The translations under genes were made by a program, and so were the position numbers. A stretch of 64,000 bases of DNA from Pseudoalteromonas sp. FUC4. GTDB lineage: Bacteria; Pseudomonadota; Gammaproteobacteria; Enterobacterales; Alteromonadaceae. The stretch is from assembly GCF_008370255.1 (NCBI RefSeq), contig NZ_SEUI01000006.1:155668-219667 (forward strand), written 5' to 3'. Below, piece after piece: positions 16,676 to 25,700 of the stretch (within the stretch, counting starts at the first letter, position 1; each line of letters starts with the position of its first letter). The notes beneath the pieces were generated by a model, which did not search any database, was not told where the DNA came from, and saw only the letters and a list, made by a program, of their open reading frames with translations.

Positions 16676-18808
16676 ATGGCCGACACTAAATCATTTTATC
16701 GATTAGACAGTGTAAACAGCACCGTTATTTTCGACTGCCAGAGCAAAACACCGGCATTACTGTACTTTGGTAAACGCCTATCTGAGCAAACAACTGAAAC
16801 AATGCTTACTCAGCTAGCAACTCGTCAAGAAGTAAAATGTGCCGTGGTTGAAGAAGCGCCTATTTCTCTATCTCCTTTATTAGGCGAAGGCTTTACTGGC
16901 GCGCCAGGCCTTGAGCTTGTAAACGACTCAATCGCATGGTCAGTTGGGCCAGAGCTTCAAGAAGTGCGTCAGCCTTCAGCCGCAACACTTGAATTTGTAA
17001 GCGTAGATAAGCTTCGTGGTATTGAAGTAGTACACAGCATCACGCTTGATAAAAATACTGACGTATTGAGCGCATATACTGTATTAACTAATTTAGGTGA
17101 TTCGCCATTAAGTGTTAATTTTTGCGCAGCGCCAACATTTCAATTGCCAGATAGCGTAAGCAAAATAGTGAGCTTTGAAGGTCGTTGGTCAAACGAATTC
17201 CAACGTCAATCGGTTGATTTAGTGCTTGGCAGCTTTGTACGTGAAAACCGTAAAGGCAAAACATCACACGATGTGTTTCCTGGTTTATTAGTGCATAACG
17301 AAAATGCAGGCGAGCAACACGGTGAATGTTACGGCTTTCATTTAGGTTGGAGTGGTAACAATAAACTACGTGCAGAGCTTTTAGCTGAAGGGCGCCGTTA
17401 TGTACAAATGGGCGAGCTATTACTTCCTGGTGAGCTTACGCTTGCTAAAGGTCAAACGTATCAAAGCCCGAGCATTTATGGCTCGTTTTCGAGTGAAGGT
17501 TTTAGTGCGCTTTCTCGTAATTTTCATCGTTTTGTTAAAGCTAATTTACTTAGCCAAGCACAGTGTGAAAAAACACGCCCTGTGCATTACAACACATGGG
17601 AAGGCATTTACTTTGATCACGACGTAGATACGCTTAAGCAACTAGCCGACAAAGTAGCGCCGTTAGGTATTGAGCGTTTTGTACTTGATGATGGCTGGTT
17701 TAAAGGCCGCCGTGGCGACAATGCTGGCTTAGGTGATTGGACAGTAGATTACAAAATTTACCCCGATGGCTTATCGCCAGTTATAGATCATGTTAATAGC
17801 TTAGGTATGGAGTTTGGTATTTGGTTTGAACCAGAAATGGTAAACCCAGATAGCGATTTATACCGCGCGCATCCTGATTGGGTTTTAGGCTCTCAAAACA
17901 ACGAACAGTTAAGCTTTAGAAATCAGCTCGTACTTGATTTAACGCGCTCTGAGGTGGTTGAGTACCTATACAAAGCGATTGACGATATTTTAGTTGAATA
18001 CCCAACTATTAAGTACATTAAATGGGATATGAACCGCGATATTAACCATGCGGGTAATTTTGATGGTAAGCCAGCAGTGCACCAACAAACATTGGCACTG
18101 TATCGTTTAATTGACCGTATTAAAGCGGCGCACCCAGGGCTTGAAATAGAAAGCTGTTCATCAGGTGGTGCACGTGTAGATTACGGCGTGCTTGCTCACA
18201 CAGACCGTGTATGGACGTCAGATTCAAACGATGCGCTTGATCGCCTTGAAATACAGCGTGGATGTTCGTTCTTTTTCCCATCGTCGGTAATGGGTGCACA
18301 CGTAGGCCCACGCGATTGTCATATCACAGGGCGTAATGTAAGTATTGAAATGCGTGCTGCGGTATCAATGTTTGGCCACATGGGTATCGAAATGGACCCA
18401 CGAGAGCTGACCGATCACGAATACAATGCACTTAAAGCGGCAATAGCACTTCATAAAGAGCATCGTGAATTTATTCATGCTGCCGATTTATACCGCCTAG
18501 ATAGCGACGATTTATCAATTAACTTTGGTTTAATCGATGAGCAAAAAACAAAAGCGTTATTTGCCTATAACAGCGTTCGCGAAACACCGCGTACAGCGCC
18601 TAATAAGCTTCGTTTTGTTGGTCTAGATGCCGATGCGCAGTACACACTTAATTTAGTGTGGCCGGTAAATTTTGAAGAGTATCGTCCATCTTCTATTGCT
18701 GCGATAAGTGGTCAAACATTTACAGGTGAAGCGCTAATGCAGTTTGGTTTACAAATGCCAATATCATTCCCGCAAACATCGCTTATATTTGAGCTTAACA
18801 AAGCTTAA
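16676..18808 (+). CDS. Alpha-galactosidase, glycoside hydrolase family 36
   Basis: Hydrolyses terminal alpha-1,6-galactosyl bonds in melibiose, raffinose and related sugars by a retaining mechanism. The protein (710 aa) has the GH36 N-terminal beta-sandwich and a central TIM barrel with FVLDDGWF (336-342), the nucleophile Asp451 in KWDMNRD and the acid/base Asp516 in SDSNDALDR; EPEMVNPDSDLY and ESCSSGGARVD are further family marks. It lacks a signal peptide, so it acts in the cytoplasm on imported sugar, consistent with the upstream symporter. The ribosome site AGAGGATAGGA precedes the ATG. It is transcribed alone, with its own operator-like motif and a terminator downstream. Whether to name it melA, rafA or galA cannot be decided from the sequence. 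Confidence 0.95.
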   Translation: MADTKSFYRLDSVNSTVIFDCQSKTPALLYFGKRLSEQTTETMLTQLATRQEVKCAVVEEAPISLSPLLGEGFTGAPGLELVNDSIAWSVGPELQEVRQPSAATLEFVSVDKLRGIEVVHSITLDKNTDVLSAYTVLTNLGDSPLSVNFCAAPTFQLPDSVSKIVSFEGRWSNEFQRQSVDLVLGSFVRENRKGKTSHDVFPGLLVHNENAGEQHGECYGFHLGWSGNNKLRAELLAEGRRYVQMGELLLPGELTLAKGQTYQSPSIYGSFSSEGFSALSRNFHRFVKANLLSQAQCEKTRPVHYNTWEGIYFDHDVDTLKQLADKVAPLGIERFVLDDGWFKGRRGDNAGLGDWTVDYKIYPDGLSPVIDHVNSLGMEFGIWFEPEMVNPDSDLYRAHPDWVLGSQNNEQLSFRNQLVLDLTRSEVVEYLYKAIDDILVEYPTIKYIKWDMNRDINHAGNFDGKPAVHQQTLALYRLIDRIKAAHPGLEIESCSSGGARVDYGVLAHTDRVWTSDSNDALDRLEIQRGCSFFFPSSVMGAHVGPRDCHITGRNVSIEMRAAVSMFGHMGIEMDPRELTDHEYNALKAAIALHKEHREFIHAADLYRLDSDDLSINFGLIDEQKTKALFAYNSVRETPRTAPNKLRFVGLDADAQYTLNLVWPVNFEEYRPSSIAAISGQTFTGEALMQFGLQMPISFPQTSLIFELNKA

Positions 18809-18872
18809 ATTTAACTAAGAGCAGTAAAGGGCGCTAATCGCTTTTATGCTGCTCTATTTAGATATCATCAGT

Positions 18873-18903
18873 CAGCTCTATATTGTTTAGAGCTGGCTTT
18901 TTT
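18873..18903 (+). terminator. Terminator of the alpha-galactosidase gene
   Basis: AGCTCTA / TAGAGCT stem (about 18874-18880 / 18888-18894) followed by GGC and a T-run. Another GAGCAG / CTGCTC hairpin lies about 20 bp upstream. Confidence 0.75.
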
Positions 18904-18968
18904 ATATCCTTAGTAAGCTAATTTAGTAAATTAACTTAGCAAACTCAAAAGTATCGAAAATAGAGTGA

Positions 18969-21050
18969 TTACGCTTGCGCGTAATTTTGCTTGTTACCCA
19001 ACCAACGTTGAACTAGCGGGTCAACAACCTCTGGATGTTGCTTAAGCATTTGCTGTGCAATTGGCCTTACTTGATTAAGTATGTGTTTATCGCGGGTAAG
19101 ATCGGCAATTTTAAACTCGGCTAACCCTGTTTGTTTTGTACCGAGTACTTCACCAGGGCCACGAATTTCTAAATCGCGCTCTGCTATTACAAAACCATCG
19201 TTACTATCGCGTAGTACGCCTAATCGCTTTTGAGCAGTATGAGACAGTGGTGCGTGGTATAAAAGTACGCAATGCGATGCAGTAGCGCCACGGCCAACTC
19301 GCCCACGTAATTGGTGTAACTGTGCTAAGCCTAAGCGCTCAGGGTTTTCTATAATGATTAAGCTCGCATTAGGGACGTCTACACCAACTTCAATAACCGT
19401 AGTGGCAACTAAAACATGTATATTACCTGCTTTAAACTCGCTCATGATGGCTTGTTTTTCAGCTGATTTCATTCGCCCATGTACTAAGCCTACGTTTAGC
19501 TCTGGTAGCGCTTCTTTTAACTGCAGTGCGCTGTCTTCGGCGGCTTGGCATTGCAGTACTTCAGATTCATCAATAAGTGTACACACCCAATAAACTTGGC
19601 GGCCTTGCTCGTTACACGCTAATTTAACGCGGGCAATAATATCGTCTCTGCGAGTATCAGGAAGTGCCACTGTTGTGATTGGCGTACGCCCAGGTGGTAG
19701 CTCATCAATCACAGAAGTTTCTAAGTCGGCGTAGGCGGTCATAGCAAGTGTACGCGGGATGGGTGTTGCAGTCATAACTAGTTGATGAGGGTAACAATCA
19801 CCAAACTTACCTTTTTCACGCAGTGATAAACGCTGGTGGACACCAAAGCGGTGTTGTTCGTCAATAACGATAAGCACTAAGTTATTAAACTTAACTTCAT
19901 CTTGAAATAAAGCGTGAGTACCTACAATCATTTGCGCTTCACCAGAGGCTATTTTTTCAAGTGTTGCTACGCGCTCTTTGCCTTTTGTTTTACCGCCAAG
20001 CCAAGCAACTGTTATACCTAGTTGATTAAACCATGTTGTAAAATTAACGCCATGCTGCTCTGATAAAATTTCAGTAGGAGCCATTAAAGCGACTTGAAAG
20101 CCCTGCGCAATGGCTGTTAGTGCACTAAGTGCTGCTACTAGAGTTTTACCTGAGCCTACATCGCCTTGTACTAAACGCATCATGGGATACGCGTGTTGCA
20201 TGTCACCTTTAATTTCAGCAACTACACGGCTTTGCGCATTTGTGGGTGAAAAAGGAAGTTGCTCTAAAAATTGGCTTTCTAATGTGTTTACCGGATTTAA
20301 TACCACAGCTTTAACTTGTTGCCCTTGCTCTCGTACTTTTAATAAGCTGAGGTTTTGAGCAAGTAACTCTTCAAATACAAGACGTTGCTGAGCAGGGTGA
20401 GTACCTTGCTCTAATGCAGTTACATCAACATCATTTGGTGGACGGTGCAGTAATAATAAGGCGTCACTTAGCGGCATATTTGATGGCTGCCACTGTGAAG
20501 GCAGTAGTTCTTCTACTGAGTATTTATGCAGTAAATCAATAGCCTGCTCGCTTAAAGCTCTAATCGATAGCTGCTTTAAGCCTTCGGTTGTTGAATAAAC
20601 GGGTGTTAATGTCGTCGCTACCGGCTGCTCGTTAGAGGTATCGCTGATGCTGTATTCAGGATGACTCATTTCAAAGCCAACACGGCCGCGGCGTACTTCA
20701 CCAAAACAACGTATTATTTTACCAGCGCTAAATGCGTTTTTTTGTGCAGCGGTAAAATTGAAAAATCGTAGTGTAAGCCTACCAGTACCATCATTGATTT
20801 GGCAAACAAGCATGCGTCTTTTTCCAAACGTGATTTGGCTTGTTTCAATTGTTGCTTCAACACTCACATGGCTATGCAGTGACAATTCACTAATCGCGTA
20901 TAAGCGAGTGCGATCTTCATAGCGAAGTGGCAAGTGAAAAAGCATATCTTGTACAGTTAAAATACCTAGCTTTAACAAACGCTCAGCCATTTTTGGGCCG
21001 ACCCCTTTGAGCTCTGTAATTGGGTATTGATTTAAGCTAGGTTTAGACAA
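18969..21050 (-). CDS. recG: ATP-dependent DNA helicase RecG
   Basis: RecG remodels stalled replication forks and branch-migrates Holliday junctions. The 693 residues match the normal length: an N-terminal wedge/OB domain (about 1-170, with DRTRLY and DGTGRLTLRFFNF), Walker A GDVGSGKT (296-303), APTE(IL) motif Ia, DEQH motif II (397-400) followed by RFGVHQR, TATPIPRTLA motif III, and C-terminal VIEVGVDVPNAS and QLRGRVGRG motifs V and VI. It lies 58 bp downstream of trmH on the same strand. In E. coli recG and trmH are the end of the gmk-rpoZ-spoT-trmH-recG operon; here other genes have come between. Confidence 0.97.
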   Translation of the reverse strand: MSKPSLNQYPITELKGVGPKMAERLLKLGILTVQDMLFHLPLRYEDRTRLYAISELSLHSHVSVEATIETSQITFGKRRMLVCQINDGTGRLTLRFFNFTAAQKNAFSAGKIIRCFGEVRRGRVGFEMSHPEYSISDTSNEQPVATTLTPVYSTTEGLKQLSIRALSEQAIDLLHKYSVEELLPSQWQPSNMPLSDALLLLHRPPNDVDVTALEQGTHPAQQRLVFEELLAQNLSLLKVREQGQQVKAVVLNPVNTLESQFLEQLPFSPTNAQSRVVAEIKGDMQHAYPMMRLVQGDVGSGKTLVAALSALTAIAQGFQVALMAPTEILSEQHGVNFTTWFNQLGITVAWLGGKTKGKERVATLEKIASGEAQMIVGTHALFQDEVKFNNLVLIVIDEQHRFGVHQRLSLREKGKFGDCYPHQLVMTATPIPRTLAMTAYADLETSVIDELPPGRTPITTVALPDTRRDDIIARVKLACNEQGRQVYWVCTLIDESEVLQCQAAEDSALQLKEALPELNVGLVHGRMKSAEKQAIMSEFKAGNIHVLVATTVIEVGVDVPNASLIIIENPERLGLAQLHQLRGRVGRGATASHCVLLYHAPLSHTAQKRLGVLRDSNDGFVIAERDLEIRGPGEVLGTKQTGLAEFKIADLTRDKHILNQVRPIAQQMLKQHPEVVDPLVQRWLGNKQNYAQA

Positions 21051-21108
21051 ATTATATCAATCTTATTATTTGTGAATAAGTTAAGTGTACTTACAGAGCT
21101 TTAGTCCA

Positions 21109-21795
21109 TCAAGTATGTTTTAAAGCTTGCCAAAATTGCTCGTCAGCGACTATTTCGCCGTTTTCATCAAGTGCAGGATAAGGTAGTTTTTTTTGTTTAC
21201 ACTGCCTTGCGATAATAGGGTGGCAGCCTTCAAAGTAAAGTGGATGTTTAACTTCGGCGCTCAACATATCTCTATTATATAAACCAGCCAGCTCGCGTTG
21301 GCGCTGTGCTTCAAACAATATTAGCGCAGCAGCAACCGAAACATTTAGCGATTGCACCATGCCTTGCATTGGAATAATAATATTTTGATCGGCATATTCT
21401 AGGGCTTTTTCTGATATCCCCGTTTTTTCTTGTCCAACAATAATAGCCGTTGGCTTGGTGTAATCTACTTCTCTAAAATCAACGGCATCTTCTGATAAGT
21501 GAGTCGCTAAGATTTGTATTTCTGGATTGCGTTCACGCATTGCAGTAACAGCATCATCAATATTTCTATGTAAGTGCGTCTCTAGCCAGTTTTTACTACC
21601 ACCTGAGGTATTATTAGTTAGCCATTTTTGCTTTTCAGGCCATACAGCATGTACGTGATGACAACCAACCGCATCAGCACTTCGTACTATTGCAGATAAG
21701 TTATGGTGTTTGTGCACGTCTTCTAAGCACACGGTTAAGTCTGTTTGACGGCGCGAAAGTACGTCTTCGATTCTTTGATAGCGAGTTTGCTGCAT
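21109..21795 (-). CDS. trmH: tRNA (guanosine(18)-2'-O)-methyltransferase TrmH
   Basis: A SPOUT-class enzyme that adds a 2'-O-methyl group to G18 in the D-loop of tRNAs, using S-adenosylmethionine. It has 228 residues, the usual length. Motifs are visible: VHKHHNLSAIVRSADAVG (motif 1 with catalytic Arg), AIIVGQEKTGIS (motif 2) and IIIPMQGMVQSLNVSVAAALIL (motif 3 knot, key residues N-V-S). It lies between asnC and recG in one direction and may be co-transcribed with recG. Confidence 0.95.
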   Translation of the reverse strand: MQQTRYQRIEDVLSRRQTDLTVCLEDVHKHHNLSAIVRSADAVGCHHVHAVWPEKQKWLTNNTSGGSKNWLETHLHRNIDDAVTAMRERNPEIQILATHLSEDAVDFREVDYTKPTAIIVGQEKTGISEKALEYADQNIIIPMQGMVQSLNVSVAAALILFEAQRQRELAGLYNRDMLSAEVKHPLYFEGCHPIIARQCKQKKLPYPALDENGEIVADEQFWQALKHT

Positions 21796-21836
21796 GGTTA
21801 TCCTCTTTTTTCGGCAATTATACGAGATTTTTACAG

Positions 21837-22295
21837 TTAAGGCATTACCGTACGGCTAATTGGATTTTGTAGAGAAATTAGTGTTTCTGTTGATTGAATG
21901 GCTTCTATTGCCTGTATTTTATTAATCAGCACATCTTGTAAGTGATCAATGGACTTTGTCATTACCTTTATAAATATACTGTAGTTACCTGTTGTGTAAT
22001 AAGCCTCTACCACTTCCTCCAATGCTTCTAGCTTTATAAGTGTTTGTGGGTAGTCACGTGCGTTATTTAAATTAATACCTATAAAGCAACACACATCGTA
22101 GCCGAGCTGTTTAGTATTAATCGTTAATTGAGTGCCTGTAATGATTCCTGCTTGCTTCATTTTTTCAATTCTTACGTGAATTGTCCCCGCGCTTACATTA
22201 AATCTTTTTGCTAATTCAGCGTACGCAGTACGGGCATTTTCCATTAATGCATGAAGTATCTGTTTATCGAGATTATCGATTAAATAATTTTCCAT
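21837..22295 (-). CDS. asnC: Transcriptional regulator AsnC (Lrp/AsnC family)
   Basis: A 152-residue Lrp/AsnC regulator whose sequence follows E. coli AsnC almost throughout: MENYLIDNLDKQIL, NARTAYAELAKRF in the helix-turn-helix, GTIHVRIEKMKQAGIITG for the recognition helix, and the RAM effector domain with EAYYTTGNYSIFIKVM. AsnC activates asnA when asparagine is low and autoregulates. The gene is divergent from asnA with a 197-bp control region, the same arrangement as in E. coli. Confidence 0.96.
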   Translation of the reverse strand: MENYLIDNLDKQILHALMENARTAYAELAKRFNVSAGTIHVRIEKMKQAGIITGTQLTINTKQLGYDVCCFIGINLNNARDYPQTLIKLEALEEVVEAYYTTGNYSIFIKVMTKSIDHLQDVLINKIQAIEAIQSTETLISLQNPISRTVMP

Positions 22296-22424
22296 TCTAT
22301 TTTTCTCATAAAATTATCGAATATATGATTTTTATACCACTTAATTAATGGTTTTTATATATTAAAGCTATTTTTGTTATGGGATATTGAATTAATTCAT
22401 CAAATCGTTACATTAACTTCATTA

Positions 22425-22449
22425 AAGGCGCTCATTAGGGCGCTTTTTA
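22425..22449 (+). terminator. Terminator-like hairpin in the asnA leader
   Basis: AAAGGCGC pairs with GCGCTTTT (one G-U wobble) around a 7-nt loop, with TTTTT at the 3' side, about 45 bp upstream of the asnA start and in its direction. It could be an attenuator, or end a short transcript from the asnC-asnA control region. Confidence 0.5.
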
Positions 22450-22492
22450 TCAATTAAGCAAGTAACAATAACTGGGAATGAGGCCAATTATT

Positions 22493-23488
22493 ATGAGTTC
22501 ACACTATGTGCAGCAACAGCAGCAAATAAGTAAAGTTAAGCAATTTTTTTCACAGCAACTAGAAATCCAACTTGGGCTGGTTGAGGTTCAAGCCCCTATT
22601 TTGGCTAAAGTAGGTGACGGCACGCAAGATAACTTAAGCGGCCATGAAAACGCAGTTGCTGTAAATGTGAAAGCGATTACAGATAGCCGCTACGAAGTGG
22701 TGCATTCATTGGCTAAGTGGAAACGTAAAACACTGGCAACTTATGGCTTTGGTGTTGGTGAGGGCATTTACACTCAAATGAAAGCTTTGCGCCCAGATGA
22801 AGATTCATTAAGTCCTATTCATTCTGTATATGTTGATCAATGGGATTGGGAAAAAGTAATTAATGAAACCACAGAGCGTTCGCTGGCAACACTAAAGCAA
22901 ACTGTTCAATCTATTTATAAAGGAATAAAAGAGACTGAAGCTTTTGTAAGTGAGTCTTATGGTTTGACGCCTTTTTTACCGGACGACATTAAGTTTGTGC
23001 ACAGTGAAGAGCTACGTAAAATGTATCCTGACTTTAGCGCCAAGCAACGCGAAAAAGCCATTGCACAAGAATATGGTGCTGTATTTTTAATTGGTATTGG
23101 TGGCGCGCTTGGTGATGGCAAAATCCATGATGTAAGAGCGCCAGATTACGATGACTGGTCTACGCCAACGTGCGATCAATACATGGGTTTAAATGGTGAT
23201 ATTTTAGTATGGAACCCAGTACTTGAAGACGCATTTGAAATATCATCAATGGGTATACGTGTAAGTCCTGAGGTTTTAAAAGCGCAGTTAAGTATAACGG
23301 GAGATGAAGACCGCTTAGAGTTTGATTGGCATAAAGCGCTACTACAAAGTAAATTTCCGCAAACAATTGGCGGTGGAATAGGGCAGTCGCGCTTAGCTAT
23401 GCTCTTGCTACAAAAACAGCATATTGGTCAAGTACAAGTGGGTGTATGGCCGCAGCAAACACATGCTGAGGTAAGCGGTTTACTTTAA
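22493..23488 (+). CDS. asnA: Aspartate--ammonia ligase (asparagine synthetase A)
   Basis: Makes asparagine from aspartate, ammonia and ATP (AMP-forming), with a class II aminoacyl-tRNA-synthetase-like fold. Visible signatures: [65 protein letters not shown], and [14 protein letters not shown] at the C-terminus. An ATG at 22478 lies 1 nt from GGGA and 5 codons earlier; the ATG at 22493 has TGAGG nine bases upstream and gives 331 residues against 330 in E. coli, so it is preferred. Transcribed divergently from asnC, its activator, and ending in a strong terminator. Confidence 0.96.
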   Translation: MSSHYVQQQQQISKVKQFFSQQLEIQLGLVEVQAPILAKVGDGTQDNLSGHENAVAVNVKAITDSRYEVVHSLAKWKRKTLATYGFGVGEGIYTQMKALRPDEDSLSPIHSVYVDQWDWEKVINETTERSLATLKQTVQSIYKGIKETEAFVSESYGLTPFLPDDIKFVHSEELRKMYPDFSAKQREKAIAQEYGAVFLIGIGGALGDGKIHDVRAPDYDDWSTPTCDQYMGLNGDILVWNPVLEDAFEISSMGIRVSPEVLKAQLSITGDEDRLEFDWHKALLQSKFPQTIGGGIGQSRLAMLLLQKQHIGQVQVGVWPQQTHAEVSGLL

Positions 23489-23502
23489 GACGTTAATTAA
23501 TT

Positions 23503-23530
23503 TGAGTGCTCAATAGAGCACTCAGTTTTT
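23503..23530 (+). terminator. Terminator of asnA
   Basis: TGAGTGCTC / GAGCACTCA (23503-23511 / 23516-23524) with a 4-nt loop followed by G and five T. It overlaps the end of the convergent fapA gene (stop at 23529). Confidence 0.9.
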
Positions 23531-25136
23531 AGCTTGTTTTAAACTCTATTTCAATTTTGTTATTCAAAAGTTTAACGTTGCAAGGAGGGTAATTGCGGAT
23601 TGTTTTGAGCACTTTATCAAAAATATGAATTTCTACACCTGAATGCAAAACAGAATTTACCGCTAAATTAGCGTCGTTAAGCAAATCATGTAAGTCGTGA
23701 TCTAAGTCTGAAAGACGTTTTTCTAACTGTTCTGCTTGCTCACAATAATGTTTTTGAGTAGCACCAATTTTAGTAATTAATATTTTCCTCTTTTCTACGT
23801 CAGCTACTAAACTTGTTTTCTCTAGCGCGGTTTGAAGTGTATCTAATTGCGAATCTGTTTTAGCTAAATCTTTAAAGCAGTTATCGGTATCTGCTGTTAT
23901 TTCAGCACCAGAAGCCGCTAAATTAATAATCATTTTAGCACCTGATTCATTCCCTATTTCGCCAGCAATGAGGGTTGTTGCATCAAGTATTTCGCCACCA
24001 AATATTTTACCCTTAGGTAAGCCTGATTGACCAACTTGCAGTAAGCGTTTAGCTTTCATTACACAGTGGCTTGTTTGACGATCAATAAAAATATTATTTG
24101 CTTCTAGGTAGCAATACTGTGAATGAGAGACATGAATATCACCTCGTGCAATAAGCTTACAAGACAGTGATTGTTCGTCGGGTTTTTGATGGCCGATAAT
24201 GCCTTGTTTAACAGTGATGTTTCCGCCTGCGGTAAGCTCCCCAGATTCAACAGTGCCAAATATAGTAATATCGCCTTTGGCTGTTACTTTCATACCAGGG
24301 TCTATATTGCGCGTAACAATAACACTGCCTTGAAAGTCAATATGGCCGCTTTTTACGTTTACATCTGAAATGGTAAAAATATCGTCGACACGCATACCAT
24401 TATTAATTTCAACCGGAACACCTGCAATAGTAGAGACTAGTTCAAGCGGATTTAGCTTTGATATTTCGGTGCCTTCGCCTGCGACTAATTGTTTATTTTC
24501 TCCGGGTTTTGCGGGCAGTATGTCACCTATTACGGTAAAGCCTTCTTTACCAGGAGTTGCTGGTTGTTGGCGAATAAGCACAGAGCCTGGTTCTACGCTT
24601 GCAAGCTTGCCAAAGTCGCGCATATCCACGCTGCCATCTTCTTTGAGCTTGGGGGTTTTTAAGCGGTCTTTTAAAGTCTCTACGGTTGTTATTAGTTTTG
24701 TAGCTAAACCGTCGCTTGGAAGTCTGCCTTTAGCTAATACTCCTTTAACTACAGAACCCGCTGTGTTCTCAAATTGCTTTTGCAGTAACAGCTCTAAAAA
24801 TGCTTGTTTATAGCCACGAACAATTCCTGCTTTAATAAGCTGTTTTTTTGCATCCTCTAGACTTAATAGCTTTCCGCCTTGGGCAAGTGTTAACTCGCCA
24901 ATAGCCAGCATTTTATCGTCGCTAATAGTTACATTTAAAGTGGCATTGTGTTTTGTTGCTACAACCAAAGTGTGTTGTGTGTTTTCGTTTTTGAAAAAAT
25001 CATTAATAGCATCATTATTTATTTTACAGTCGCAAAAAGCTGACTTTTCGAGAGCCTCTAAAATAAATGCAGCGCTGGGAGGAATATGTTCTTTTACATC
25101 AAGTAAAACATTTCCATTGTTAGCAAGCTTAAACAC
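23529..25136 (-). CDS. FapA-type polymerizing protein (DUF342)
   Basis: A 535-residue protein of the FapA/DUF342 group. The N-terminal region is variable; the central right-handed beta-helix is visible as repeated short strands around residues 240-410 (VKSGHIDFQGSVIVTRNI, GDITIFGTVESGELTAGGNITVKQGIIGH, ARGDIHVSHSQYC, KGKIFGGEILDATTLIAGEIG). A coiled-coil-like segment (about 420-490, EKTSLVADVEKRKIL...QLEKRLSDLDHDL) precedes a small C-terminal domain. Family members form oligomers and, in Vibrio, FapA binds a PTS protein to control flagellar assembly. No flagellar or chemotaxis gene is nearby, so the role is open. Confidence 0.88.
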   Translation of the reverse strand: MFKLANNGNVLLDVKEHIPPSAAFILEALEKSAFCDCKINNDAINDFFKNENTQHTLVVATKHNATLNVTISDDKMLAIGELTLAQGGKLLSLEDAKKQLIKAGIVRGYKQAFLELLLQKQFENTAGSVVKGVLAKGRLPSDGLATKLITTVETLKDRLKTPKLKEDGSVDMRDFGKLASVEPGSVLIRQQPATPGKEGFTVIGDILPAKPGENKQLVAGEGTEISKLNPLELVSTIAGVPVEINNGMRVDDIFTISDVNVKSGHIDFQGSVIVTRNIDPGMKVTAKGDITIFGTVESGELTAGGNITVKQGIIGHQKPDEQSLSCKLIARGDIHVSHSQYCYLEANNIFIDRQTSHCVMKAKRLLQVGQSGLPKGKIFGGEILDATTLIAGEIGNESGAKMIINLAASGAEITADTDNCFKDLAKTDSQLDTLQTALEKTSLVADVEKRKILITKIGATQKHYCEQAEQLEKRLSDLDHDLHDLLNDANLAVNSVLHSGVEIHIFDKVLKTIRNYPPCNVKLLNNKIEIEFKTS

Positions 25137-25264
25137 GAGTTAATCCTTTTTTACTACTTAAGTTAAGTTTGTTTTGTAAAACACAACCACAGATTCACAG
25201 ATTGCTAGAAATTCACTTATGAGTCAAGAAGTCACAGAGAACGAAGTGCTAAGAGGAAAAGAAA

Positions 25265-25287
25265 GGCTATAGAGAGGCTCTATAGCC
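25265..25287 (-). terminator. Terminator after ridA
   Basis: A perfect 10-bp stem GGCTATAGAG / CTCTATAGCC (25265-25274 / 25278-25287) with a 3-nt loop lies just after the ridA stop on the minus strand. Read in that direction it is followed by TTTCTTTTC. Confidence 0.75.
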
Positions 25288-25295
25288 TGTAATAC

Positions 25296-25688
25296 TTAAT
25301 TGGTAGAAGGAAGTTCCATTATTCCATCTATTTCAACTTGTGCACCTTTTGGCAGTGCACGAACACCTAATGCAGCTCTCGCTGGGTAAGGTTGCTTAAA
25401 GTATTGGCTCATCACTTCATTTACAGTAGCAAAGTTAGATAAATCAGTTAGATAAATATTTATTTTCACTAAATCTTGAATTTGCCCGCCTGCTTCTTCA
25501 CATACCGCAGTGATATTTTTAAATACCTGATGCGTTTGCTCACTAAAGTTTTCTGAAATCATTTCCATCGTTTCTGGCACTAATGGAATTTGACCAGATA
25601 AATAAACAGCAGTGCCTACTTTAACTGCTTGGCTGTAAGTGCCAATGGCAGCAGGTGCTTTGTCGGTAGAGATAAATGCTTTATTCAT
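25296..25688 (-). CDS. ridA: Reactive intermediate/imine deaminase (RidA/YjgF family)
   Basis: A trimeric cytoplasmic enzyme that hydrolyses reactive enamine/imine intermediates released by PLP-dependent dehydratases such as IlvA. The 130 residues carry the family marks GTYSQAV (Tyr18), YLSGQIPL, Arg104 in [12 protein letters not shown] (the substrate-carboxylate Arg) and VEIDGI (Glu119). It is encoded 12 bp after spoT on the same strand, an arrangement common in gammaproteobacteria, and is followed by a perfect-stem terminator. Confidence 0.94.
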   Translation of the reverse strand: MNKAFISTDKAPAAIGTYSQAVKVGTAVYLSGQIPLVPETMEMISENFSEQTHQVFKNITAVCEEAGGQIQDLVKINIYLTDLSNFATVNEVMSQYFKQPYPARAALGVRALPKGAQVEIDGIMELPSTN

Positions 25689-25700
25689 GTGTTTCCTATT

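Noticed and set aside
24370..24813. Plus-strand 147-codon open frame opposite fapA
   Set aside because: Antisense to the beta-helix coding region; Ser/Pro-rich shadow with no recognised domain.
25192..25207. CACAGATT repeated twice in the fapA-ridA gap as a possible CRISPR or binding-site array
   Set aside because: Only two short direct copies and no spacers; not an array.
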